Notes under the pieces: generated by a model
What the model saw: the letters and a program-made list of their open reading frames with translations, nothing else
What the model was told of the DNA's origin: nothing
The model's database searches: none
Translations under genes and position numbers: made by a program
Part shown: piece by piece, positions 1 through 7,435 of the stretch
Layout: every line of letters begins with the position of its first letter
How positions within the stretch are numbered: position 1 is the first letter of the stretch
Assembly: GCF_025717535.1 (NCBI RefSeq)
Contig: NZ_JAJIRO010000002.1
Span: 124,001-188,000 of the forward strand
Reading direction: 5' to 3'
Length of the DNA stretch: 64,000 nt
Source: Paucibacter sp. Y2R2-4
GTDB taxonomy: Bacteria; Pseudomonadota; Gammaproteobacteria; Burkholderiales; Burkholderiaceae_C

Positions 1-20
1 GGGACGATCAACTCCGTCCC
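1..20. repeat. Short inverted repeat at window edge
   Basis: GGGACG and CGTCCC form a perfect 6-bp stem around an 8-nt loop. It lies downstream of the nitroreductase stop, so it could be part of a terminator, but no T tract follows and the window edge prevents a firm call. Confidence 0.25.
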
Positions 21-45
21 ATGCTCGACGAAAGCTAAAGCCGAC

Positions 46-630
46 TCAGAAGCTGAACTTGCCTTCGGCCACGATTTCAGCCATGGGCTTGCGCGGGCTG
101 GGCGCCTCGCGCTCTTGCAAGGCTTGCGGCAACACGGACTTGTCGGTTTGCTTGCCCAGGGCGACCACGGCCTCGATGGCATAGTCCGCCGGCACCCCCA
201 AGGCCTGCGCCAAAACCGCAGCATCAAAGCCACCCATGGCATGGGCCACCCAACCGGCGTGATGCGCTTGCAGGGCCAAGCTCATCCAGGCAGAGCCGGT
301 GTCAAAACTGTGCGAGCCAAATGGCTTGGTCTCAAAACCCTCTCGCGCTGGCCAGTTCTTGGCCGAGATCACGGCCACCAGGGCTGACGCCTTTTGCGCC
401 CAGTCTTTGTTGAACTGCACCAGGCTGCCGAAGATGGCGTCAAAGCCCGGCGTGCCCGCCAAGCCGTAGACAAAGCGCCAAGGCTGCACATTGGAGGAAG
501 ACGGCGCCCAGCGCGCGGCCTCGAAGAAGCTCATCAAGGTGTCCAGCGGCAAGGCTTCGCCGCTGAGTGCACGCGGGCTCCAGCGCTCGGTGAACTGCGG
601 ATTGACGGGGTATTCGGTTTGGCGAGTCAT
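46..630 (-). CDS. Nitroreductase family protein
   Basis: A 194-residue FMN-dependent oxidoreductase of the nitroreductase superfamily, expected to be a cytoplasmic homodimer reducing nitro compounds, quinones or similar substrates with NAD(P)H. The N-terminal RWSPR segment and the WAPSSSNVQPWRF segment match the FMN-phosphate and dimer-interface regions of the family, and the C-terminal half has the usual GWVAHAMGGFD and ALG patterns. The open frame extends upstream to 705, but the ATG at 630 is preferred because an AAGGAAAG ribosome-binding site precedes it and family proteins start near here. The physiological substrate cannot be deduced. A second, unrelated-length nitroreductase lies at 46757-47470. 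Confidence 0.88.
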   Translation of the reverse strand: MTRQTEYPVNPQFTERWSPRALSGEALPLDTLMSFFEAARWAPSSSNVQPWRFVYGLAGTPGFDAIFGSLVQFNKDWAQKASALVAVISAKNWPAREGFETKPFGSHSFDTGSAWMSLALQAHHAGWVAHAMGGFDAAVLAQALGVPADYAIEAVVALGKQTDKSVLPQALQEREAPSPRKPMAEIVAEGKFSF

Positions 631-706
631 GATGATGTGGCTTTCCTTGAGTGTTGCTGTTGAGGATTTGAAAAAATGGCCCGTGCTTGGCGCCTTAGGC
701 CTCAAT

Positions 707-727
707 CTTTAGACCTTAGACCTTAGA
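707..727. repeat. Three-copy 7-bp tandem repeat
   Basis: CTTTAGA, CCTTAGA, CCTTAGA follow each other directly. The last copy contains the TAA stop codon of the acetyltransferase gene on the minus strand. It is the only simple repeat between the two genes and could vary in copy number without changing either protein by much. Confidence 0.6.
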
Positions 728-1250
728 CCTGCCGGGCCAACCAATCGCGATCATTCATTTGATAAACCGCCGTGTCCATGTCGTACCAGCGCTCGCGGCC
801 CCGGTAGCTCATGCCCAGACGTTCCATCACGCGTGAGGAGCCGGTATTGGCCGGGTCGCAGACCGCCACCAAGAGCTTGGTCTTCAGGGTCTCGAAGGCA
901 AAACTGGCCATGCACTGGGCGGCCTCGGACGCAAAGCCCTGGTGCCAACGGTCTTTGCGCAGGCGCCAGCCGATCTCCAAAGGATTGGCCGCATCCCGAC
1001 CCAGATGCTGGATGCAGCCCGCGCCGATGATTTGGCCGTTCTCTTTGTCTATGAAACTCCACCAAGAGTAACCGGTGTCTGCCCAGCGCGCTTTGACCCG
1101 GTCAATCATGGACTTTGTGTCTTCGGGTGTATCGGGCTTGCCGGTGATGTAACGCATCACCTCTGGGTCGCTATTGAGCGCATACAAGCCCTCGAAATGC
1201 ACATCGGTGCAGGGTTCGAGTCGCAAACGCTGGGTGTTCAAGACGGTCAT
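723..1250 (-). CDS. GNAT family N-acetyltransferase
   Basis: A 175-residue protein of the RimJ/RimL-like GNAT group, which transfers acetyl from acetyl-CoA to an amine. It begins with the typical TQRLRLEP strand, has the DTGYSWWSFIDKENGQIIGAGC core strand pair, the EIGWRLRKDRWHQGFASEA acetyl-CoA pyrophosphate-binding segment and the C-terminal NTGSSRVMERLGMSYRGRERWY motif typical of these enzymes. The ATG at 1250 matches the family N-terminus; the longer frame to 1334 has no family-like sequence. The acceptor substrate is unknown. Confidence 0.88.
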   Translation of the reverse strand: MTVLNTQRLRLEPCTDVHFEGLYALNSDPEVMRYITGKPDTPEDTKSMIDRVKARWADTGYSWWSFIDKENGQIIGAGCIQHLGRDAANPLEIGWRLRKDRWHQGFASEAAQCMASFAFETLKTKLLVAVCDPANTGSSRVMERLGMSYRGRERWYDMDTAVYQMNDRDWLARQV

Positions 1251-1550
1251 GGAGGCCTCAGGCGATGGAGATAAAGATGGGAGCGGCCTGCGCAGTCTAG
1301 CGAAGCGCCTCGTCTCGCGCGCCCATCGTCGCACCCCCGCGAAAACCCTGAGTCCAGCATCCCGCCCCCGGAATCGGGGCTGGGTATTTCGCTACAAATT
1401 TGTGACATATTTCTCATTTGAAGCGGCGAAACTTGCGCCCAGCACCCTGAGCCGGCCGGCGCTGTCAAAAACAGCCTTCTGCGCAAAGGGGCAAGCATCA
1501 AGCAAACAGCCTGCTTGCAATCTGTGGCTTTGAATTGGAGAGCAGCCCTC

Positions 1551-2432
1551 ATGAATGAAGCAAAAACATCGATCTCCTCGCGCTTGTCTGCGCGCTGGAA
1601 AGTCAGCGGCCAAGCCGCCTTGGCCGCCACCAGCCTGGCCCTCAGCTTAGGCAGCGCCCCCTCCGCACAGGCCCTGACCATCGTGCTGGACTTTGTACCC
1701 GCTGCGACCACCGATCTTTTTGGCGTCGGCACCCTGCCTGAGACTTTTGCAAGCTGGGGTTTCAGCGCGGCGAACCTGGCCAATCTGCGTGAAGCCACCT
1801 TGACGGCGGTGAACAAAGACTATCTGGGCTACCCCAGCTTTGGTGCCAATGCCCTGAGCCCATTGCCCAATGGCAAAGAGCTGAATATCAATTTCACGTT
1901 CAGCAGCGGTTTGACCGGCCCCGGCAATGGCGACAGCGAGTGGTACTACGTGGCGATTGGCGACGCCAACCCCAACCAGGGCTTTCTGGGCCAGGCTTGC
2001 CTGGGCTGCGTGCGCGGCAGCGGCGGCACTTCCAGCGTTGCCAACGGCAGCATCGTCGGATCCATTCTGACGGACTCGATTTCCAGCCTCCTGAGCTTGG
2101 CGACCAACGACACCCAGCGCTTGAACCTTTTGGCCGGCACAGTCGCCCATGAAATCGGCCATACCTTGAACCTGCCGCACCCCAATGCGGCCCTGGCCAA
2201 CCCCGGTGAATCGAGCTTCTCCATCATGGCCACCGGTGCCGCGCCGACCAGCATGCCCAATATCGAGCGCACCAAGGACCGCGCCTTCGCCTACACCGAG
2301 TTCCAGACCCTGATCAACACCGTGGGTCTGCGCAATGTCAGCCCGGTGCCAGAACCGAGCACCTGGCTGATGCTGGCCCTGGGTCTGGGCTTCTTGGTCG
2401 TTCGCAAGCGCCAGGCAGTGCCGCAAGCCTGA
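1551..2432 (+). CDS. PEP-CTERM-anchored metzincin-like metalloprotease
   Basis: A 293-residue exported protein. An N-terminal signal segment (about residues 18-42) ends in an alanine-rich region near SAQA. The zinc-binding motif HEIGHTLNLPH, the metzincin HExxHxxGxxH variant with Leu in place of Gly, is followed by a Ser-Ile-Met-Ala turn (FSIMAT) that looks like a Met-turn. The C terminus carries a PEP-CTERM sorting signal: VPEPSTW, a hydrophobic helix, then RKRQ. Such proteins are handled by an exosortase, which is not encoded in this window. Metal-dependent proteolysis at the cell surface or in extracellular polymer is inferred. The ATG at 1551 has a GGAG element upstream; the longer frame from 1515 is less likely. 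Confidence 0.85.
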   Translation: MNEAKTSISSRLSARWKVSGQAALAATSLALSLGSAPSAQALTIVLDFVPAATTDLFGVGTLPETFASWGFSAANLANLREATLTAVNKDYLGYPSFGANALSPLPNGKELNINFTFSSGLTGPGNGDSEWYYVAIGDANPNQGFLGQACLGCVRGSGGTSSVANGSIVGSILTDSISSLLSLATNDTQRLNLLAGTVAHEIGHTLNLPHPNAALANPGESSFSIMATGAAPTSMPNIERTKDRAFAYTEFQTLINTVGLRNVSPVPEPSTWLMLALGLGFLVVRKRQAVPQA

Positions 2433-2453
2433 AGCGGCTTAGCGCCAAGTCGT

Positions 2454-2480
2454 AAAAGGCCCGCCTCTGCGGGCCTTTTT
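2454..2480. terminator. Bidirectional intrinsic terminator
   Basis: AAAAGGCCCGC, loop CTCT, GCGGGCCTTTTT. The GC stem has A residues on the left and T residues on the right, so it can terminate both the metalloprotease gene and the convergent TRAP operon. Confidence 0.85.
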
Positions 2481-2545
2481 ATTTGAGGGTTTGAATGCGA
2501 CCCTATTCGCTCCGGTAGCCCGGCCCGTTGCCGGGCGATTTGTGA

Positions 2546-2735
2546 GGGGCCGAGCAGCGCAGCGCGCTTCAATTTCTGACTTGGCGCAGCATGTTTGAAC
2601 GTAACGAGCGCAGTGAGTGCAGTGAGTTCTGCGCCGGTCTCAAGCTGCGAGCAGCGCAGGGAAGTCGGCACGCAGTGCCGGCCCCCGAGCCATGAGCCCG
2701 GCGGCGGCGCGGGCTGCAGTGCCCTCCGATACCTC
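2546..2735. repeat. Intergenic degenerate repeat-like segment
   Basis: This non-coding stretch is made of short imperfect repetitions such as GAGCGCAGTGAGTGCAGTGAG, GAGCAGCGCAG and GGCACGCAGTGCCG, with several small hairpins. It resembles extragenic repeat sequence often found between convergent genes in Burkholderiales. No other copy of the whole segment was found here by eye, though 56304-56351 has a similar flavour. No gene is apparent between 2433 and 2735. Confidence 0.35.
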
Positions 2736-4583
2736 TCAGTGCCTCAGCAGCGCCGGCAAGCCCGTCGACAACCACGGGACGCAGGCAATCAACAAAGTGC
2801 CCAAGAAGATCGCCAACAAAGCCGGCAGCACCGAGGCGGCCACGTAGCGCAGCGATTTACTGAACATGGCCGAGGCGAAGTAGATGTTCATGCCCGCCGG
2901 CGGGCACAAAAAGCCCACCTCCATCGCGGCCAGAAAAATAATGCCGAAATGCAGCGGCTCAATGCCGTAGCTCAAGGCGACCGGCAGCAGCAAAGGCACC
3001 AGCACCACCAAGGCGGCATAGATCTCCATCAAAGCCGCGGCCACAAACAAGAACAGGCACAAAGCCAGCAAAAAGGCATAGCGATTGGGGATCCACTGCT
3101 GCGCCGCTTCTACCGCTGCATCCGGAATGCCGGCGTCGACCAAAAAGTTCGTCAAAGCCAGGGCCATGCCCAGAATCAACATCACGCCGCCGATGATCTG
3201 CGCGCATCCGCTCAAGCAGCGCCCCAAGGAGCGCCAAGTCAGCTCGCGGTGAGCCAGCGCCTGCGTGGCCAGCGCGTAGGCGGCGGTGAGTGCCGCGCTC
3301 TCGGTGGGTGTGGCCAAGCCACTGACCAGGGCGCCAATGGCCACGACCGGTGCGGCAACTTCCCATTTGGCACGCCAGGCACATAGCCCCAAGTGGCCCC
3401 AATGGAACGAAGCCCGAACGCTGGCCGAGGGGACACTGCCCTTGGTGCGCCAAAAGCCGCCCACGAACAAAAGGCTCGCCACCATCACCAGCGCCGGGAT
3501 CAGACCGGCCAGAAACATGTCTTTGATTGGCACACGCGCAATCACCGCATACATGATCAAGGGCACCGAGGGCGCCAACAAAACGCCCAAGGCGCTGGCA
3601 CTGGTGACCAGGCCGATGCCGCGCTGCTCCGGGTAGCCGGCATTGCGCAGCAAGGGCAAGAGCAAGCCGCCCAAGGCCAGAATCGTCACCCCGCTGCCGC
3701 CGGTAAACGCGGTGAAAGCCGAACACAACACAGCCGCCGCCAACACCGTGCCATGCACACTGGCGCCGAACAGGGCCAAGAACAAATCGCCCAAGCGCTG
3801 CGCGGCACCGGTGCGCGCAAAAATCAGCCCGGCCAAGGTGAACAAGGGCAAGGCCGGCAGCGAAGGGTTGACGGTGATTTGGTAATGCGAAAGCGGCACC
3901 GAAGCCAGCGGCAATCCGTCCTGCCAGAACAGCAGCAAGGCCAAACCACCCAGCACCGCAAAAATAGGCGCGCCGCCAAACAGCAAGGCCAGCAGCGCCA
4001 AGGCCAGCGGCCACATCAAGGCCACGGGGCGCCCATCGAAGGCCGCCGCCGCCGCCCAGCCCAATGCCGGCAGCAGCATGGCCAAAAGCAGCCGCCAAGT
4101 CCAAGCTTGGGCGCAGCGCGAAGCCAACCTCGCCCCCAGCAAGACAAAGCCCAGCGGCATGCAGGCCTGCACCCACCACACCGGCAGCCCATAAGCCAGC
4201 GGCTGAGAAGCCTGCATTTCACTGCGCACAAAATGCCAGCTGGCCTGGGCCAGCGCACCGCAAATCAAGGCGGAGCCGCCTTTGGAGAGCGCCAGCATCC
4301 AGCGCTGCTTGGGCGTAGTAGTTTGCGACGCGTCCAGCTGCCCTGCGCCGCTGGCCCCCAAGCTGGTCAAGTGACCATGGCGCTCGGCCGCCAAGGCACC
4401 GAACATGGCCATCACCAGCCCTAAGTGCTGCACCAGCACCGAGGCGTTATCCACCCCTTGGCCCAAGAGCGGCCGCATGGCGATTTCCACCATGGGGATC
4501 AACATCATCAAGGCCAGGGCCAGGGCCGACAGGCCCTCGTCAAAGCGCAGCCAAACCCGCCAGTTCTGCGCGCCCAAGCTCAA
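2736..4583 (-). CDS. TRAP transporter fused DctQM permease
   Basis: A 615-residue integral membrane protein. Residues about 1-170 are a DctQ-type small permease (four helices, starting LRFDEGLSALALALMMLIP), and the rest is a DctM-type large permease of the IT superfamily with FALAGLIF-like and GGSGVTILALGG motifs and about 12 helices. Together they form the sodium-coupled membrane component of a tripartite ATP-independent periplasmic transporter. The start is a TTG that overlaps the stop of the upstream dctP-like gene (TTGA, 4580-4583), with AAGGGA just upstream; this implies translational coupling. The substrate is probably an organic acid, but the sequence alone does not say which. Confidence 0.9.
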   Translation of the reverse strand: MSLGAQNWRVWLRFDEGLSALALALMMLIPMVEIAMRPLLGQGVDNASVLVQHLGLVMAMFGALAAERHGHLTSLGASGAGQLDASQTTTPKQRWMLALSKGGSALICGALAQASWHFVRSEMQASQPLAYGLPVWWVQACMPLGFVLLGARLASRCAQAWTWRLLLAMLLPALGWAAAAAFDGRPVALMWPLALALLALLFGGAPIFAVLGGLALLLFWQDGLPLASVPLSHYQITVNPSLPALPLFTLAGLIFARTGAAQRLGDLFLALFGASVHGTVLAAAVLCSAFTAFTGGSGVTILALGGLLLPLLRNAGYPEQRGIGLVTSASALGVLLAPSVPLIMYAVIARVPIKDMFLAGLIPALVMVASLLFVGGFWRTKGSVPSASVRASFHWGHLGLCAWRAKWEVAAPVVAIGALVSGLATPTESAALTAAYALATQALAHRELTWRSLGRCLSGCAQIIGGVMLILGMALALTNFLVDAGIPDAAVEAAQQWIPNRYAFLLALCLFLFVAAALMEIYAALVVLVPLLLPVALSYGIEPLHFGIIFLAAMEVGFLCPPAGMNIYFASAMFSKSLRYVAASVLPALLAIFLGTLLIACVPWLSTGLPALLRH

Positions 4584-5608
4584 CGTCCCTTGCCTGCGCG
4601 GTAGGCCTTCAGATGCACAAAGACCTCATCAAAGGTCTCGGTCGGCACCATGCTGCCCCGGATGCGTGGGTAGAGCTTCTCGGCCAACTCGTTCCATTGC
4701 TGCATTTGGGCGGCGTTCGGCTTGTTGACCGTGAGGCCGCGCTTCTTCATCGCATCCACCGCCTCATCAACTTCCTGGCGGGCCTTGTTGCGCATCTGCA
4801 GGCCAGCTTTCTCGCCGGCGCTGCGCAGCGCGGTCTGCGCCGCCGGGCTCATCTCGTCCCAGGCCTTCTTGGTCACGACCAAGGCGCCGACGATGGGCGC
4901 CCAGTTGATCTCCAGCATGTTCGAGGCCGTGCCGTAAACCTGGCTGGCCAAGGCAAAGTACGGTGTGGAGGGCACCACATTGATCATGCCGGTCTGCATC
5001 GAGGGCAAGATGTCGGCCGTCTCCAGCGGCACCGGGGTGTAGCCCAAGCTTTTCATGATGGCTTGCTGCTCGGGCTCAGAGCCCCAGGCAAAGAACTTCA
5101 TGCGTTTGAAGTCATCGGGCGCGAAGGCCGGCTCCTTGGAGAAAAAGCGCACCCAACCGGCATCGCCCCAGCCGACGACGACAAAGCCGCGGTCCAGAAA
5201 GCGCTTCTCCATGGCCGGGCGCATCTTCTCGCGCACATAGTCCACTTCCTCCCAGTTCTTGAACAGCAGCGGCAGGTTTTGCAGCGCCGCGATGCTGGGC
5301 TCAATCTCACGCAGGCCCACCACCGACATCAGCGCACCCTGCAACTGACCAATACGCATGCGCCGCGCAATCTCGGCTTCGCCGCCCTGGCTGCCATCGG
5401 TGAAGACGACAAAACGCCCACCCGGCTGAGCCGCCCGCCAGCTTTCACCCAGTTCCAAGAGCTGCTGGTGGTAGAGCGAGTTCTTCGGCACCACGGTGCC
5501 CAAGCGCAGCTGCACGGCTTGCACGACTTGCGAACAGGCGGCCGTTGGCGCAAGCGCTGCCCAAGTCAGCAAAGCGGGAAGAAGTAGCTTGCGGCAAATG
5601 GTTTTCAT
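4580..5608 (-). CDS. TRAP transporter substrate-binding protein (DctP family)
   Basis: A 342-residue periplasmic binding protein. A signal peptide (about residues 1-26) precedes a LRLGTVVPKNSLYHQQLLELGESW opening that is characteristic of the family. The body shows LQNLPLLFKNWEEVDYVR and MKFFAWGSEPEQQAIMKSLG, the region of the ligand-contacting arginine and linker helix. It should deliver substrate to the fused DctQM permease encoded immediately downstream and overlapping by the TTGA junction. The ATG at 5608 begins the signal peptide; the longer frame to 5749 is rejected. The TatT protein upstream is expected to bind this protein, as in TRAP-T systems. Confidence 0.9.
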   Translation of the reverse strand: MKTICRKLLLPALLTWAALAPTAACSQVVQAVQLRLGTVVPKNSLYHQQLLELGESWRAAQPGGRFVVFTDGSQGGEAEIARRMRIGQLQGALMSVVGLREIEPSIAALQNLPLLFKNWEEVDYVREKMRPAMEKRFLDRGFVVVGWGDAGWVRFFSKEPAFAPDDFKRMKFFAWGSEPEQQAIMKSLGYTPVPLETADILPSMQTGMINVVPSTPYFALASQVYGTASNMLEINWAPIVGALVVTKKAWDEMSPAAQTALRSAGEKAGLQMRNKARQEVDEAVDAMKKRGLTVNKPNAAQMQQWNELAEKLYPRIRGSMVPTETFDEVFVHLKAYRAGKGR

Positions 5609-5715
5609 GGCATGAGGGCCGCCCGAAGCGGCCGATCTTGGATGGGAGGAAAGAAGACGCGGCGCGATATGCCCTGAGTTCAATGCGGAGGGCGATGCGC
5701 GCTGTAGAAAACGGA

Positions 5716-6654
5716 TCAAAACAAATCGTCGGCACTGTCGAGCAGCCATTGGGCGCGGACCTGCATCACTTGATTGGCCAGATCGGGCCGGCTTTGAGCC
5801 ACCGCCAGCGCTTGTTTGAGCAAAGACTCGAACTGAGCACGGTCGCCGGCCGGCAGGGCCAAAGCCTCAGCGCGCGCCACCCAGATGCCTGCATTGCGCA
5901 GCCCACCCACCTTGGCAGCCTGTTCGAACAAGGCCGAGGCTTCCGCACTAGAGCCGCCAGGCCGCGCCGCTTCCAGCGTGCCGCGCAGCGAGCTGAGCCC
6001 GCCCTCGGCAAAGTCCGGTTGGCGCTGCCAGGCCATCTTCGCCAGAGCGACGACCTGCGGCAGGTCCGCCACCTGATCGGGCCGATCTTTGGACAAAGAA
6101 ATATGGGCCCCCCAGGACGCCGCCGCCCAATAGGCCAGACCCACCTCGTCCTCGGTCAGATTCAAGACGGTTGCCGTCGGAGCTGTTGAGCCGCTCGAAC
6201 TCGCCTGAGCCGCCAAGGCCACAGCAAAGCCGGGATGGCGCAACTCCAAGGCACGCATCGCATGCTGCTGCGCACGCCAGTACAAGCGCGCCGCCCGCTC
6301 GCGCTGCCGCTGCGCCGCACGGGCGTCGCGCGTGGCCAGTTCGTCCGCCGACTGGGCCACAAAGGCGTAGGCATATTGGGTGAAGCCGGCCGCCACCGAT
6401 TCGGCCAGAGCCACATGGCACGGGGTCTGGCGCAGCACCGCTTCCGACAGTTTCAGGTGATAAGCACTCGCCTCGCGGGCCAGTTGCAGATCGTCTTCTT
6501 GAGCATCCTGTCCCTGGCTGGACAAACCATCCGCTACACCGTTCAGCAAGAGCATGCGCGGCGAGCAGGCGCTCAAGAGCGCGAGCAATCCCCCCAGCAC
6601 CAAAGGGCGCATCCAAGCTAGTCTGACGAAGAAACCTTGAGCGTTGGCGGCCAT
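5716..6654 (-). CDS. TRAP transporter TatT-like lipoprotein
   Basis: A 312-residue helical protein of the TatT (T-component) family. It has a lipoprotein signal with lipobox LLSAC, followed by SPRMLLLNGVADGLSSQG, the hallmark start of TatT. Helical TPR-like repeats fill the rest, including the LAYWAAASWG segment. In characterised TRAP-T systems TatT trimers bind the periplasmic binding protein; the same role is inferred here because dctP- and dctQM-like genes follow 107 bp downstream on the same strand. The start could be 6654 or the ATG at 6612 just before the hydrophobic core; neither has a strong ribosome-binding site. Confidence 0.82.
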   Translation of the reverse strand: MAANAQGFFVRLAWMRPLVLGGLLALLSACSPRMLLLNGVADGLSSQGQDAQEDDLQLAREASAYHLKLSEAVLRQTPCHVALAESVAAGFTQYAYAFVAQSADELATRDARAAQRQRERAARLYWRAQQHAMRALELRHPGFAVALAAQASSSGSTAPTATVLNLTEDEVGLAYWAAASWGAHISLSKDRPDQVADLPQVVALAKMAWQRQPDFAEGGLSSLRGTLEAARPGGSSAEASALFEQAAKVGGLRNAGIWVARAEALALPAGDRAQFESLLKQALAVAQSRPDLANQVMQVRAQWLLDSADDLF

Positions 6655-6796
6655 GTGTTGACTTTGACAAGGGAAGAAACGCCGCGGCCCACAGAAAGAA
6701 CCAAGAAACAAGGCGGAACTGCGACGAATGCATTTCAGTCTAGTGACCCAATTTGAAGCGCTGGTGACAGTCAGAAGCCCAGGCCGAGCCGCGACA

Positions 6797-7435
6797 ATGC
6801 GCGCCATGCCGCTCGCGCTCCCGTTCAAGCCCCGACTTTTGTTTCAGCGCCCGCCCCTGCAAATCGCGCTGGCCTTGCTGATGCTCTTGGCCCTGCTTCA
6901 AGCCGGACTGCGTCTGTTCGGGCCTAGCGGCAAATTGGTCAGTGTGGAGCGCAAGACTTGGCGCCTAGAGATCGATGTGGAGCGCAGGCTGGAAGAGTTG
7001 GGCTCCAGCTGGTGCGCAGAGATGCCCGCCGACGCCACCGAGCTCTCACGCCGCCTGATGCCCGACCCCCAACACCCGGAGCAACCCGCCGCTGAGCACT
7101 GCAAATACCGCGCGCCCGGCTGGCGCACATCTTGGCGAGCCCAAAGCACAGGTACAGCACCACAAGTGCCGCAATGGCCGCAACCGCCGCTGCGGGTAGA
7201 ACCCCTGGGCGGAATCACAAACGGCCCAACGCCCTTGGGCATTGAGCGCCTAGGCGAACGCTACGAGTTTTATGAACTGGAATTGGCTCATGCCGATGGG
7301 CAGACCTGGACTTGCCGCCTGCCCCGCACGCGCTGGGAGGCTGTGCCACTGGGCCTGCGTTTTCGCTTGCCGGTGGACCGCTACGGCGTGGCCAATTGCG
7401 CGGGCTTGATCACGTCAAACCCAGCGCCGGCCTAA
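6797..7435 (+). CDS. Hypothetical single-pass membrane protein
   Basis: A 212-residue protein I do not recognise. One hydrophobic helix near residues 16-36 (LQIALALLMLLALLQAGLRL) suggests a signal anchor with the remainder outside the cytoplasm. Four cysteines (SWCAEM, EHCKYR, TWTCRL, ANCAGL) lie in the exported part and could form two disulfides. The start could be 6797 or the in-frame ATG at 6806. The stop overlaps by 4 bp the stop of the convergent diguanylate cyclase gene (7432-7435). It is divergent from the TatT gene, so its promoter region is shared with that operon. Confidence 0.6.
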   Translation: MRAMPLALPFKPRLLFQRPPLQIALALLMLLALLQAGLRLFGPSGKLVSVERKTWRLEIDVERRLEELGSSWCAEMPADATELSRRLMPDPQHPEQPAAEHCKYRAPGWRTSWRAQSTGTAPQVPQWPQPPLRVEPLGGITNGPTPLGIERLGERYEFYELELAHADGQTWTCRLPRTRWEAVPLGLRFRLPVDRYGVANCAGLITSNPAPA

